Positions 1 to 10,426 are shown, counted from the stretch's first letter. The stretch is DNA of 64,000 bases from Rhodoblastus sp963804045 (GCA_963804045.1 CAWDOR010000004.1:124001-188000), one strand, 5' to 3'. Numbers and translations are program-made. The notes: generated by a model from the letters alone, not told the origin.

Positions 1-361
1 CGCCGCCATCGGCCGCATTGCCGGCCTCGATCACGCGCAGATCGGCGCCGCCGAGCTTTTCCAGCGCCGCCGCGAATTTCTGCCTGACAGCGTCGGTCTG
101 CGCCGCGCGGTCGCCGAAGCTCTGGGACGCCGAGCGGTCGAGCACCAGAGCCACGACATCGCGCAACGGTTGGCGCTGCTCCTCGACCAGCGACGGGCCG
201 GACAGCGCGCCGATCAGGGCGGCGAAAGCACAAAAACGCCAAAGCGCGCCGCGCCGCCGCTTCCACGCCAGCGCGCCGGCGAGCGCGACCGCCGCCACGG
301 CGAGCAGCGCCAGACTCCAAGGGGCGATCAGCGGGGCGAAGGACAGGCCATATTGGCTCAT
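1..361 (-). CDS. VWA-like membrane protein, N-terminal part (runs off the window)
   Basis: Only the first 120 residues are inside the window. The ATG overlaps the stop of the DUF4159 gene (ATGA), which makes this the fourth gene of a translationally coupled set: MoxR ATPase, DUF58, DUF4159, this one. Two hydrophobic stretches (about residues 11-33 and 42-56) are followed by VLDRSAS at residues 73-79. Asp75, Ser77 and Ser79 give the DxSxS start of a von Willebrand metal-ion site. In related alphaproteobacterial clusters this place is held by a membrane protein of roughly 700 residues with VWA-like and amidotransferase-like parts. Only the start can be confirmed here, so the product name is partly inferred from position. 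Confidence 0.72.
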   Translation of the reverse strand, partial: MSQYGLSFAPLIAPWSLALLAVAAVALAGALAWKRRRGALWRFCAFAALIGALSGPSLVEEQRQPLRDVVALVLDRSASQSFGDRAAQTDAVRQKFAAALEKLGGADLRVIEAGNAADGG

Positions 362-3094
362 TGTCCCAGCCTTTGCAGCAGTTCCGGCACATGGACCTGG
401 TCGGCCTTATAATTGCCGGTCAGCGTGTACATGACGATATTGACCCCGCCGCGCAGCGCCATTTCATGCTGGCGGACCGAATCGGAGCCGGAGGCGTAGA
501 GCGCCTCGCCCCAATTGTCGCTGGCCCAGCCCGCCGCCAGATCGGTCGAGGCGACGATCAGCGGCGAAACGCCGTCTCCCGCCCGCGCCGGAGCCTTTTC
601 GCCTTCGGCCTCCGGCGGCAGCGCCTCGATATAGGTCGGGCCGCGCTCGGCGCGCCCGGCGAAGGCGTCGAGCAGATAGAAGGTGCGGAAAATCACGTGA
701 TTGCTCGGCGCGGGCGCCAAAGGCGGCGGATCGAGCTTTTTCAAGAAAATGTTCAGCCAGTCCTGCGCCGGCGTGCGCTCGCCCCCCTCGCTCTGCTCGG
801 TCGCGTCGCGGGTGTCGAACAGCACCAGACCGCCCTGTTTCATATAGGCGGCGAGCTTTTTCGCCGCTTGATCGGACGGCTGCGGCAAATCGGGCGAAAT
901 GGGCCAGTAGATCAGCGGATAGAAGGCCAGTTCGTCGCGAGCCGGATCGACGCCTCTGGGCGAGCCGGGATTGAACGAGGTGCGCTGCGCCAGGGTTTCG
1001 GTGAGGGAGGCCAGGCCCTGCGCGCTGATTTTATCGGCATGGCTGTCGCCGGTGATCACATAGGCGAGCGAGGTCGTCAGAGCCGGCTGGAAGGATTTTT
1101 CCTCCGCTTTCGCGGATGGCGCCAGAAGCGCCAGAGCCAGAAAAACAGGGACCGCCAGCAGCAGCAAAACAGGCGCGGCCTGACGCCGCCACGCCCCGCC
1201 GAGCCAGAAAGACGCAAAGCCGTCCGCCAAAGCCAGCAGCGCGGCGAGCAGCAGCAATGGGCCGCGCAGATCGACGGCGCCCGGCGCGGCGAGATCGCGG
1301 GCGGTGAAATTCAGGCCAGCGAGGTCCAGCGGCTTCAAAACCATGCCAGGCGCGAAAGCGTTGAGCGCATGCGGCGCTTCCGGCGTTCCATAAAGACCCG
1401 GCGGATGCTGGGCGCTCGGCGCGACCTCGCCCTGCGACGGCAACGGGCGCGCCTCGGACGCCGCCGGTCCCAACACGCCGAAACCGTCGAGATTTTGCAG
1501 AACCGGCAGCACAGCCTCGTCCCGCTCGCCCGGCGCCACAGGTCCGACCGAGCCGGCGCGCGCCAGAATCTTGCGGAGCATATCGACGAACAGACCGGAG
1601 AGCGGCAGGTTGGACCACGAGCTTTCCGCCGCGATATGGAACAGAATGAGCGTTCCCGCGCCATGCGCCGCCGCCGTGACCAGAGGGGTGCCGTCGGCGA
1701 GTCGCGCCCAGGTCTTTTGCGGCAGGCCCGACTCCGGCTCCGCGAGGATCTGCCTGGACACATTGGCCTCCTCCGGCGGGGTCAAGCCATTGAAAGGGCT
1801 GGTTTCGTCAAAAGGCGCCAGAGTCTTGGGGCGCTCCCAGGACAGGGCGCCGCCGAAGCGTACGACCGCCCCGCCGCAATTTGACCGGCAGCAGATCGTC
1901 GGGCGCGGCGGCGAGGCGCGGGCCGGCGAAGCGCAGCACCGTGCCCCCAGCGTTCAAAAATTTCTCCAGTTTTTCGCGGGCGTCGGGCGCGAGCGTCATG
2001 TCGGCGATCGCCAGCACATCCGCGCCTTCGCCGATCAAGCGACCGATTGGATCGGTCTCTCCCGGCTTTTCCTCGCGCAGATCGGCATAAGGCAGCAGAG
2101 CCTTCTTCAGATAATAGAGCGGCGACAGAAGGGGTTGGTCGGGTCGGGCGGCGCCGACCAGACCGACGCGGCGCCGCCGCGCGCCAGAATCGAGCAGCAG
2201 CGTCCCGCCCGCCGAATTTTCGCCAAGCAGGACCAGACGGGCGACATCGTTGCGAATTTGCAGGGGCAGGCTCAGCCGCGCCACGGCGCGCTCCCCGGCG
2301 TCGAAGGCAAAATCCGTCTCGCCGAGCACGGCGCCCTGGGCGTCGAAGGCGCGAAGCCGCCCCTCCGCTGGCGCGCCGGGAGCGCGGAGAATTTCGGCTT
2401 CCAAAGCCTCGGACTCGTTGCGCGCCAAAACAATGGCGCGCGGCGCGCGAACGCCGCGCAGGATTTGCGCGCCGGGGGCGAGGGCCGCGAGCTTTTCGGC
2501 GAAGGCGCGGCCATCGGCGTCCTGCTGGCCGTCGCTCAGCCAGACCACGCCGGTCTCGGGATGCGCGCGCACAAATTCATCCATGGCGTCGAGCGCCCGC
2601 GAGCGCGGCGGCAGAAAGGGCCGGGGCGCCAAAGCCCGCATCCGCGTCAGGGCGGCGCCGGCGGCCTCCAGCGCCGCTTGCGGCTGGTCCGCCAGCGCCA
2701 GCACCGCCGCCGGGCGGCCCGCGCGACCCGCTTCTTCGAGCAGCGCGGCGGCCGCATCGATTCTGTCAGGCCAATCGGGCGCGGCGGTCCAGACATTGTC
2801 GACCAGCAGCAGCAGCGGGCCTTTTCGCGCCGCCGCGCCGGGCGGCGCGAGCTCCGGCCCGGCCATGGCCAACACCACCAGCGCGGCCAAGACCATGCGC
2901 AGGATCAGCAGCCACAGCGGCGTACGCGCCGGACTGGCCTCGTCGCGATTCTCGCCCAGGATCAGTTTCAGCGGCGGAAAGGCGATTTTTTGCGGCGGCG
3001 GCGGCGTCACCCGCAGCAGCAAATAGAGCGCGGGAGCGCCCGCCAGCGCCAGCAGCGCCCAGGGCGAGGAAAAGGCCAGCGACAGCAGGGTCAT
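358..3094 (-). pseudogene. DUF4159 (BatA-like N-terminus) membrane protein, one frameshift
   Basis: Two parts of one gene of about 911 residues. The N-terminal part (3094 down to a premature stop at 1808) starts MTLLSLAFSSPWALLALAG, a BatA-type N-terminal membrane segment, with a second helix near residue 60 and a VWA-like region. The C-terminal part (to 358) carries a helix pair and the DUF4159 domain (YVITGDSHADK, then FYPLIYWP). The frames differ by one base. Around 1855-1861 the expected family text GGALSWERPKTLAPF is read in the second frame, so one extra base (the AA at 1856-1857 on the plus strand) accounts for the break. The ATG overlaps the DUF58 stop, and the stop overlaps the next ATG. 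The family has no assigned biochemistry; the cluster is thought to act in envelope protein assembly with MoxR. Sequencing error is as likely as a true lesion. Confidence 0.8.
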
Positions 3095-4001
3095 CGCCCC
3101 TCCCCCGCCAGGAGCGGCCACAGGCGCAACAGCGCCTCGGTCGCCGGGCGGTCTGTGGCGTGAAGCGCAAAGGTCCAGCCGCGCGCCTGGGCGCAATCGC
3201 CGAGCGCGGCGCGATGGGCGGCGAGTTTGCGGGAAAAGATTTCGGCGTAATCCTCAGCGCGTCCGGCGAGCAGCCGAGCGCCAGTCTCATCGAAAAATTC
3301 GGTCTGGCCGGAAAAGGGGAATCTCTCCTCGCTCGGATCGAAAATCATCAGCGCATGGCCGGCGCCGCCTTCCGCCGAGAGCCGCGCCAGACAGGCGTCG
3401 AACTCTTCCGGCGCGACGAGAAAATCGCCGATCAGCACGGCGCGTTCGCGCGAACGCAGGCGCGCGCCAGGCGGCAGGTCGGGATAATCGCCATCCCTGC
3501 GCCGGGCTTCCGTGGCCAGGGCCAAAGCCAGCCGCTCGACAATGTCGCGCGCGGAATACAAGGGCGTCAGGCCGAGCCAGCCGGCGCGCTCGCCGCCGCG
3601 CACGCAAGCCTCCGCCAGCGCCAAAGCCAGAACCAGGGCGCGATCGAGCTTGGTCTGGGTCGCCAGCGCCGAACGGTAGTTCATCGATGCGGAGAGATCG
3701 GCCCAGACCCACAGAACCTGCGCCGCCTCCCATTCGCGTTCGCGCACATAGAGCCGGTCGTCGCGGCCAGACCGGCGCCAATCGACATTCTGCGCCGTCT
3801 CGCCGGAAATGAAGGGCCGGAACTGCCAGAAATTTTCGCCCGCGCCCGCGCGCCGACGTCCATGAACGCCGGTGGCCAGCGAGGCCGCCGCCTGCCGGGC
3901 CGCGAGCATCAGCCCCGGCAGCCGGCGCGCCAGATCGAGCCCCGCCTGCTTTTTCGCGGCGTCGGGCCGCGCCTGTGCGGCGGGCTGAAATCCCGGCGCG
4001 C

Positions 4002-4005
<4 letters not shown>
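3091..4005 (-). CDS. DUF58 domain protein (VWA-like MoxR partner)
   Basis: 304 residues. The DUF58 signature is clear: a basic N-terminal part, then FRPFISGETAQNVDWRRSGR and LYVREREWEA, followed by WADLSASM, which is the VWA-like DxSxSM metal-site motif. DUF58 proteins sit next to MoxR AAA+ ATPases and are thought to be their partners or substrates. The start overlaps the MoxR stop and the stop overlaps the DUF4159 start, both as ATGA, so the three are probably made in fixed ratio. There is no signal peptide, so it is predicted cytoplasmic, unlike the two membrane proteins downstream. No defect is seen. Confidence 0.9.
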
Positions 4006-4991
<986 letters not shown>

Positions 4992-5012
4992 GTTCGGTCT
5001 GTCTCCAACGCG

Positions 5013-5035
5013 ATTGTCGCGCCTGTCGCGACAAT
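5013..5035. promoter_or_regulatory. Perfect 23-bp palindrome in the moxR/DUF1285 divergent promoter
   Basis: ATTGTCGCG and CGCGACAAT form a perfect 9-bp inverted repeat around the 5-nt spacer CCTGT. It lies in the 91-bp gap between two divergently transcribed operons, 22 bp from the MoxR ATG and 48 bp from the DUF1285 ATG. There is no T-run on either side and both genes start here, so an operator is more likely than a terminator. The binding protein is unknown. Confidence 0.55.
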
Positions 5036-5082
5036 ATAGGTTTGAACGGCTTTGCATAGAACCCAACCAAGGCGCCGCATCG

Positions 5083-5664
5083 ATGGAAAACGCCGATCCC
5101 CTTCGCGGCCTCGCCGAAGCGCAACGCGCTTTCAAGGAGCGCGGCCCGGCGCCCGTGCATTTGTGGAACCCGCCCTATTGTGGCGAGATCGACATGCGCA
5201 TCGCCCGCGACGGCACATGGTTTTACAACCGCACGCCAATAGGCCGTCCGGCGCTGGTCAAGCTGTTTTCCTCCATTCTGCGCAAGGACGGGGAGAGCTA
5301 TGTGCTGGTCACGCCGGTCGAGCGGGTCGGCATTGTCGTCGAGGACGCGCCCTTTCTCGGCGTTGAATTCTTGCGCGAGGGCGAAGGCGAGGGACAGGTT
5401 TTGCGCTTGCGCACCAATGTCGACGACTGGGTGGAGATTTCGGCGCAAAATCCGCTGCGTTTCGAGCCCGGCGACGCCGAGGGCCTGAAGCCCTATGTGA
5501 AAATTCGCGGCGATCTCTGGGCGCTGGTCAAGCGCGCCTTGTTCTACGATCTCGCCGAATGGGCCGAGGCGCGCGACATCGGCGGCGAGGAGTTTTTCGG
5601 CGTCTGGTCGGCGGGCGCGTTTTTTCCCATGGCGCCGATGCGCGATCTGGCGGGACTGCTGTGA
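5083..5664 (+). CDS. DUF1285 domain protein
   Basis: 193 residues from the ATG at 5083 (MENADPLRGLAEAQ). It has the DUF1285 pattern: PPYCGEIDMRIARDGTWFYN near the N-terminus, then PIGRPALVKLFSSILR and YVLVTPVERVGI. No signal peptide or membrane helix is seen. The function of the family is not established. It is first in a tightly packed run: its TGA overlaps the GTG start of the CoA pyrophosphatase gene (GTGA), and the order DUF1285, pyrophosphatase, CCA enzyme downstream of divergent MoxR genes is common in Hyphomicrobiales. Confidence 0.88.
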   Translation: MENADPLRGLAEAQRAFKERGPAPVHLWNPPYCGEIDMRIARDGTWFYNRTPIGRPALVKLFSSILRKDGESYVLVTPVERVGIVVEDAPFLGVEFLREGEGEGQVLRLRTNVDDWVEISAQNPLRFEPGDAEGLKPYVKIRGDLWALVKRALFYDLAEWAEARDIGGEEFFGVWSAGAFFPMAPMRDLAGLL

Positions 5665-6305
5665 CTTTCGACCTGGACGATTTTTTGGCCCGCGCCCGGA
5701 AAAACCTTTTGGAGGGCTGGCCGGAGACGGCTTTCGATCCGAGCGCGCGACCGGAAAACGGCGACCACAGGCTCAACCAGCCGTTGACCGAGGACGAGGC
5801 CCGCGCCTTCGCCCCGGCGCGGCCCGCCGCCGTTCTCGCCACCGTGGTGTTGCGCGGTCCGGAGGCCAGCCTGCTGCTCACCCAGCGCGCCGCGAACCTG
5901 CGCGATCATTCGGGACAGGTGGCTTTTCCCGGCGGCAAGATCGAACTGGGCGAATCGCCGCTCGAGGCCGCCTTGCGCGAGGCGGAGGAGGAAATCGGCC
6001 TCGTCAGCGCAAGGGTCGAAATCCTTGGCTGTCTCGACCCCTACCAGACTTCCACCGGCTTTCGCGTCTTTCCGGTTCTGGGCGTCGCCCGTCCGCCGCT
6101 CGACCTGACCCCCGACCGCCGCGAAGTGGACGAGATTTTCGAGACTCCCTTGGCTTTTCTTATGAATCCCGCCAATCACCAACGGCATAAGAAACTCTGG
6201 CAGGGCAAGGAGCGGCAATTTTACGTCATGCCCTATGAAAACCGCTATATATGGGGCGCGACGGCGGGCATGATCCGCAGTCTCTACGAACGGCTTTATA
6301 CATGA
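5661..6305 (+). CDS. NUDIX hydrolase, probable CoA pyrophosphatase
   Basis: 214 residues from a GTG at 5661 (VTFDLDDFLARARK) that overlaps the DUF1285 stop by 4 bp. The Nudix box is complete: GGKIELGESPLEAALREAEE followed by EIG. The text before it (LLTQRAANLRDHSGQVAFPG) is the UPF0035 element found in NudL/CoA pyrophosphatases, which cleave coenzyme A to phosphopantetheine and 3',5'-ADP. The substrate is inferred from that element. The stop overlaps the ATG of the next gene. Confidence 0.88.
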   Translation: MTFDLDDFLARARKNLLEGWPETAFDPSARPENGDHRLNQPLTEDEARAFAPARPAAVLATVVLRGPEASLLLTQRAANLRDHSGQVAFPGGKIELGESPLEAALREAEEEIGLVSARVEILGCLDPYQTSTGFRVFPVLGVARPPLDLTPDRREVDEIFETPLAFLMNPANHQRHKKLWQGKERQFYVMPYENRYIWGATAGMIRSLYERLYT

Positions 6306-6829
6306 TGAGAATACCGGCGCGGACCGCCGCCATTGTTGCCGCGTTTCTGGCCTTCGCCAGCGCGGCCCACGCGGAAGGCTGGAAGCGCTATCGCAACGAT
6401 CGCTTCGGCGTGTCCGCCGATTATCCCGCCGACTGGACCATGGGTCCAGAACCGGCCAATGACGACGGCCGGCAGTTTTTCTCGCCCGACGCGCAGGCGA
6501 GCTTGACCATATCCGGCATGTTCGCGGTCGACGGCCGCGCCGAGGAAATGGCTGAGAAGGCCAGGCCGCTCGATGGGGAAAACGTGACTTATTCGGCCAA
6601 GGGCGCCAATTGGCTCGCGCTGTCGGGAACGCGCGGCGACAAGATTTTCTACCGCAAATCGCTTTTATCCTGCCGCAACCAGGTCTGGAACGATGTCGAA
6701 ATCGAATATGCCGCCGAGGACAAGTCCAAATATGACGCGCTGGTCGCCCATGTCGCGGCCTCGCTCAAGCCCGGAAAGGGCTTTGGCGTCGGTTGCGAAA
6801 TCATACCCCTCCGCCGACTGCCGGAATAA
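6302..6829 (+). CDS. Secreted protein of unknown function
   Basis: 175 residues. It has a clear signal peptide (MMRIPARTAAIVAAFLAFAS, cleavage after AHA) followed by an exported domain that begins EGWKRYRNDRFGVSADYPAD. That pattern, an amphipathic start leading into a YPADW-type motif, is seen in many small periplasmic proteins of this order with no assigned function. Two cysteines near positions 121 and 163 could form a disulfide. ATGA overlap with the pyrophosphatase gene indicates coupled translation; a second ATG at 6305 is an alternative start. Confidence 0.8.
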   Translation: MMRIPARTAAIVAAFLAFASAAHAEGWKRYRNDRFGVSADYPADWTMGPEPANDDGRQFFSPDAQASLTISGMFAVDGRAEEMAEKARPLDGENVTYSAKGANWLALSGTRGDKIFYRKSLLSCRNQVWNDVEIEYAAEDKSKYDALVAHVAASLKPGKGFGVGCEIIPLRRLPE

Positions 6830-6831
6830 AA

Positions 6832-7089
6832 ATGCCTCGCGCCCTGCTTGAAGCTCTCGGCCTGTTTCTGGCGCCTTTCGCGCTCTACGCCGCTTTTCTC
6901 ATTTTTCGCGCCCGCCATCCGCTGGTCGCCGAATCCTGGTCGCGCGGCGCGCTGTCCTGGCTGACCCTCGCCGGCCTGGCGCTGGCCATAGCCGGCTTTG
7001 TCTATCTCGGCTTTTTCGGCGTGGAACAGGGCGCCTATATTCCCGCCCATATGGAAAACGGCCGCCTGCTGCCGGGGCGCTTCCAATGA
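6832..7089 (+). CDS. Small membrane protein, DUF6111-like
   Basis: 85 residues from the ATG at 6832, two bases after the previous stop. It has two predicted membrane helices: residues about 5-24 (LEALGLFLAPFALYAAFLIF) and about 39-61 (SWLTLAGLALAIAGFVYLGF). The C-terminus GAYIPAHMENGRLLPGRF is typical of the short proteins that precede the CCA-adding enzyme in Hyphomicrobiales and are labelled DUF6111. The stop overlaps the next ATG. The function is unknown. Confidence 0.75.
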   Translation: MPRALLEALGLFLAPFALYAAFLIFRARHPLVAESWSRGALSWLTLAGLALAIAGFVYLGFFGVEQGAYIPAHMENGRLLPGRFQ

Positions 7090-8357
7090 GCGAGAGCGGC
7101 ACAGTCTTGGGCTTGTTGCGCCAGCCCGGCGTAAAAAAGCTTTTCGCCGCGCTGGATGGCGAGGGCGAGGAAATTCGCATCGTCGGCGGCGCGGTGCGCA
7201 ACGCCTTGCTCGGCGAGGCCTCGGGCGACATCGACCTCGCGACCACCGCCCTGCCGGAACGAGTCGCGGCGCGGGCGGAGCGCGCCGGCTTCAAGGTCGT
7301 CCCGACCGGCGTCGAGCATGGCACGCTGACCCTGGTCCTCGACGGCGCACATTTCGAGGTCACCACCTTGCGCGAGGACGTGGAGACCGACGGGCGCCGC
7401 GCAAAAGTGCGTTTCGGCCGCGATTTCGCCGCCGACGCCTTTCGACGCGACTTCACCATCAACGCTTTGTCGCTCGACGGTCGGGGCTCGCTTCACGATT
7501 ACACTGGCGGGCGCGCCGATCTCGCCGCGCGGCGCGTGCGCTTCATTGGCGAGGCGCGGCGTCGGATCGCCGAGGATTTCCTGCGCATCCTCAGATTCTT
7601 TCGCTTTTCCGCTTGTTATGGCGCGGACGCGCTCGACGCCGAGGGCCTCGCCGCCTGCGTCGCCCTGCGCGGCGGGCTGGAGACGCTGTCGCGCGAGCGG
7701 ATCGGCGCCGAAACCCTCAAAATTCTGGCCGCGCCACGCGCCGCCTTTGTCGCGCGGATCATGGCCGCCTCCGGCCTGTTCGGCTTTTTGCCCAGCGCGC
7801 CCTGGCCGGCCCGGCTGAAATATCTGCGTCCGGAAGGCGTCGCGGGCGACGGCCTGCTCGGCCTGGCTGCTCTGGCCCTGCATCATGAAGGCGACGCCGA
7901 AAAACTCGGCGAGGCCCTGCGTCTCTCCAATGCGCAAAAGAAGAGGCTGCTCGGCGCGGCGAAAGCCGCCGCCTTCTGGCACGGCGCCAAGGCCGCCCCC
8001 TCCCCCGCCTCGCTGCGCGAGGCCCTGTTTCATTTCGGCCCCGAGACGGCGCGCGACGGCCTGGCGCTGATCCGCGCCGAGGCTGGACGAACGCCCGACG
8101 ATCCCGAATTCAAGCGCGCCGAAGAGTTCTTGTGCGACACGCCGCCGCCGCGCGCGCCCTTCGCCGCCTCGGATTTTTTCGCGCGCGGCGTCGCCAAGGG
8201 GCCGGCGCTCGGCGTGGCGCTCAAGAGATTGCAAGCCTTGTGGATTCGCGCCGGTTTTCCCGGCGATCCGCAAAATGTCGCCCGGTTGATCGACGAGGCC
8301 TGCGCGGGGGGGCAAGAGTCCGACAAAGATTCCGACTGGACGCGGACCGGTCGTTAA
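7086..8357 (+). CDS. cca: CCA tRNA nucleotidyltransferase
   Basis: 423 residues, of the class II nucleotidyltransferase type. The catalytic head motif is IRIVGGAVRNALLGE with DIDLATTALPE, which supplies the two metal-binding aspartates. RRDFTINAL and RVRFIGEARRRIAEDFLRIL follow, with a helical body and tail. The enzyme adds or repairs the 3' CCA end of tRNA. The one tRNA in this window already encodes its CCA, so repair may be the main role for that tRNA. The ATG overlaps the DUF6111 stop. Confidence 0.93.
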   Translation: MSESGTVLGLLRQPGVKKLFAALDGEGEEIRIVGGAVRNALLGEASGDIDLATTALPERVAARAERAGFKVVPTGVEHGTLTLVLDGAHFEVTTLREDVETDGRRAKVRFGRDFAADAFRRDFTINALSLDGRGSLHDYTGGRADLAARRVRFIGEARRRIAEDFLRILRFFRFSACYGADALDAEGLAACVALRGGLETLSRERIGAETLKILAAPRAAFVARIMAASGLFGFLPSAPWPARLKYLRPEGVAGDGLLGLAALALHHEGDAEKLGEALRLSNAQKKRLLGAAKAAAFWHGAKAAPSPASLREALFHFGPETARDGLALIRAEAGRTPDDPEFKRAEEFLCDTPPPRAPFAASDFFARGVAKGPALGVALKRLQALWIRAGFPGDPQNVARLIDEACAGGQESDKDSDWTRTGR

Positions 8358-8388
8358 TGATTTAAAAGACGCCGGAAAGCGAAGGGCC

Positions 8389-8661
8389 ATGGCGATCCGC
8401 AACAAACATCCCGGCGAACTGGCCGAGCGCATGGCGCGACGCATGGCGCCGGGAAAGGACAAGCCTCTCGGCGAAAAGCGCCCCGCCGACGGCTGGCGCC
8501 GCGACAGCTTTACCCTGCCTCGCGAGAAAGCCCGCGAAAAGGCCCGCGAGGTTTTCGCCGCCTTTCCCAAAGCCGCCTATATGACCGAAATCGAAAGCTG
8601 GCGCGAACTGGCCGACGGCAGCATAGAATTCACCATGCGCCGGCTGCCCAGCGCCGACTGA
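8389..8661 (+). CDS. Conserved hypothetical protein, 90 aa
   Basis: 90 residues with a GAAGGG ribosome-binding site just before the ATG at 8389. It is strongly basic in the first two thirds (many Arg and Lys, and a repeated REKAREKAREV helix), with no signal peptide or membrane helix. I do not recognise a domain. It closes the run that starts at 5083, 31 bp after the CCA enzyme stop, so it is probably co-transcribed. Confidence 0.68.
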   Translation: MAIRNKHPGELAERMARRMAPGKDKPLGEKRPADGWRRDSFTLPREKAREKAREVFAAFPKAAYMTEIESWRELADGSIEFTMRRLPSAD

Positions 8662-8924
8662 CCCGCGAAAAAACAATTTATTAACCTATATATTCACTTC
8701 TAACTTTTAGCGCGGAAGGCGACTGAAGAAAATCTTTCAGCTAATTAACCTATAAGGCATAACTTTATTTAACTAAACTTTCGATGACTATTTTAACGCA
8801 ACCCTCGCTATGCGCAGAACACAATTACTAACTGGCATAAACCATTTATTTTTACATCCCAACAACCTTTACAGTTCTAAATCATTCCAGACCGGCCCTT
8901 TTACGGCCCGCATCTGGAGTGAGT
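8662..8924. other. AT-rich leader of the outer-membrane barrel gene
   Basis: About 260 bp without a gene, strikingly AT-rich against the surrounding GC-rich DNA. It contains the exact 10-bp direct repeat TTAACCTATA at 8681-8690 and 8745-8754, 64 bp apart, and several lone TTAA half-sites (8769, 8793). No full TTAA-N7-TTAA box is present. A GGAG ribosome-binding site at 8916-8919 precedes the barrel ATG at 8925. Promoter elements could not be placed with confidence. Confidence 0.45.
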
Positions 8925-9599
8925 ATGATGAAAAAGGTTCTGATCGCCGCGATCGGCGGGATGGCGACGGCATGGGCCTCGCTGGCGCAGGCCGCCGATC
9001 TGCCCTATAATAAAGCCGCCCCCACGTCCTATGACTATCCGCCCGCGTTCACCTGGACGGGCGCTTATATTGGCGTCAACGCCGGCATGGGCTTTGGCGG
9101 CTTCAACAGCGGCGCGCAGCACTATTTCGGCTCCGGCCCGCTCGGCGGCGTCTATGGCCTGACCGGCGGCTACAACTATCAATCGGGCAAGCTGGTGCTC
9201 GGCGGCGAAGTCGATTACGCCTTCTCCCATATCGCCGATTCCGCCTCGCCTTTCGCCGGGGCCTCGTCGACTGGCGTGGTCGAGAACTTCTTCACCGCCC
9301 GCGCCCGCTTCGGCTATGCCGCCGACCGCCTGCTGGTTTACGGCACCGGCGGCTATGCCGGCGGCAATCTGCGCGGCGCCCTGTTCGGACCGGGCATCGG
9401 CTATGATTCGACCCATTTCGCCAATGGCTTCGCCCTTGGCCTCGGCGCCGAATTCGCCATCACCCCGCATTTCACCGCCAAGGCGGAATATATCTACTCC
9501 TCGTTGGGCGGCAGCAATTACTTCTCCGGCACCGGCTACAACACCTCGTCGGGCGTCAACCTGAACCTGCTGCGCGCCGGCGTGAACTATCACTTCTGA
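8925..9599 (+). CDS. Omp25/porin-family outer-membrane beta-barrel protein
   Basis: 224 residues from the ATG at 8925; a second ATG follows directly, and a GTG two codons earlier lies inside the ribosome-binding site. The signal peptide is MMKKVLIAAIGGMATAWASL and mature protein begins near AADLPYNKAAP, the usual start of Omp25-like proteins of this order. The body has alternating strands with FTWTGAYIGVNAGMGFG, GGYNYQSGKLVLGGEVDYAF and a final LNLLRAGVNYHF, whose terminal Phe is the signal for barrel assembly. It is predicted to be an 8-stranded barrel. A strong terminator follows. Confidence 0.9.
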   Translation: MMKKVLIAAIGGMATAWASLAQAADLPYNKAAPTSYDYPPAFTWTGAYIGVNAGMGFGGFNSGAQHYFGSGPLGGVYGLTGGYNYQSGKLVLGGEVDYAFSHIADSASPFAGASSTGVVENFFTARARFGYAADRLLVYGTGGYAGGNLRGALFGPGIGYDSTHFANGFALGLGAEFAITPHFTAKAEYIYSSLGGSNYFSGTGYNTSSGVNLNLLRAGVNYHF

Positions 9600-9628
9600 G
9601 CGAAAGCTCTGGAAAAACGGACAAAAAC

Positions 9629-9652
9629 GCCGTCCGGGACGACCCGGACGGC
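9629..9652. other. GC-rich hairpin after the barrel gene
   Basis: GCCGTCCGGG and CCCGGACGGC form a perfect 10-bp stem with the loop ACGA, 30 bp after the barrel stop. No T-run follows on the plus strand, so on its own it is more likely to protect the mRNA 3' end than to terminate. The next hairpin supplies the terminator. Confidence 0.5.
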
Positions 9653-9678
9653 GAAGAACAACGCCTCCCGAAGACTTC

Positions 9679-9709
9679 AGCCCGGCTTCGCGCCGGGCTT
9701 GTTTGTTTA
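9679..9709 (+). terminator. Rho-independent terminator of the barrel gene
   Basis: AGCCCGGC and GCCGGGCT form an 8-bp stem with the loop TTCGC, followed by TGTTTGTTTA. It ends at the 3' end of the converging GST gene. Confidence 0.8.
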
Positions 9710-10308
9710 TACTGGCGCGGTGGCGGCGAAGGCCGGAACCGTCGCGGCGAATTGCTCCAGCCAATGCGCCAGTTTCGGACAGGTTTGGCGCCATTCGCCG
9801 GCGAAGCGCAGGTCGAGATAGCCCAGCGCGCAGGCCAGGGCGATCTGTCCGATCTGCGGCGGCGCGGTCAGCGCCGGGGCGCCGCCTCCAGCCGCGCCAG
9901 CGCCCGGTCGATCTTGCCGCGTTGATGCGCCAGCCATTTGGCGCTGCGCTCGCTCTCCTCGCGGAACCGGGTTTCGTAAACGGTCAAGACTGCCGCATCG
10001 GCCAGACCGTCGGCCAGCGCTTCCAGCACCAAAGTGTCGAAACGCGCCTCGCTCTCGGCGGGAATGATTTTGCCGCCCCCCGCGCGCGCGTCCAGCCAGG
10101 CGGCGATCACCGCGCTGTCATAGATGCAGTCGCCGGTCTCCGTTTCGAGCATAGGAATTTTGCCGAGCGGATTTTTTTCGCGGATGGGATCGGCGGGATT
10201 GAGCGTGTCCGTGGGGACGAGCCGCAAGGCTTCGTCCAGACCCAGCACGGCCGCGGCGATGCGGACCTTGCGAGAAAAGGGCGACGGCGACGCAAAATAG
10301 AGTTTCAT
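9707..10308 (-). pseudogene. Glutathione S-transferase, one frameshift
   Basis: About 200 residues when joined. The N-terminal part starts MKLYFASPSPFSRKVRIAA, a thioredoxin-like GST fold, with NPLGKIPMLETETGDCIYDS giving the cis-proline and the Glu/Asp-Ser glutathione site. The frame stops at 9868 after RLEAAPRR. The helical C-terminal part continues in another frame as PALTAPPQIGQIALACALGY, ending at 9707. One missing base in the GGGG run at 9876-9879 (CCCC on the coding strand) explains it and gives LEAAPPALTAPP. The substrate is not predictable. Confidence 0.8.
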
Positions 10309-10396
10309 GACGATTATCCAGCCGCGCGGGACGCGCGCGCGCAGCCAAGCCGATTCCCGGCGCGCAGGCAAGCCGGCTCCGCGCCAATGGAGCGGA

Positions 10397-10426
10397 CGCC
10401 ATCGGCCCAATCAAGGACCGATGGCG
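10397..10426 (-). terminator. Possible hairpin terminator of the cold-shock gene
   Basis: CGCCATCGG and CCGATGGCG form a perfect 9-bp inverted repeat with a 12-nt loop, 34 bp after the cold-shock gene stop. There is no T-tract, so termination is uncertain. Confidence 0.35.
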
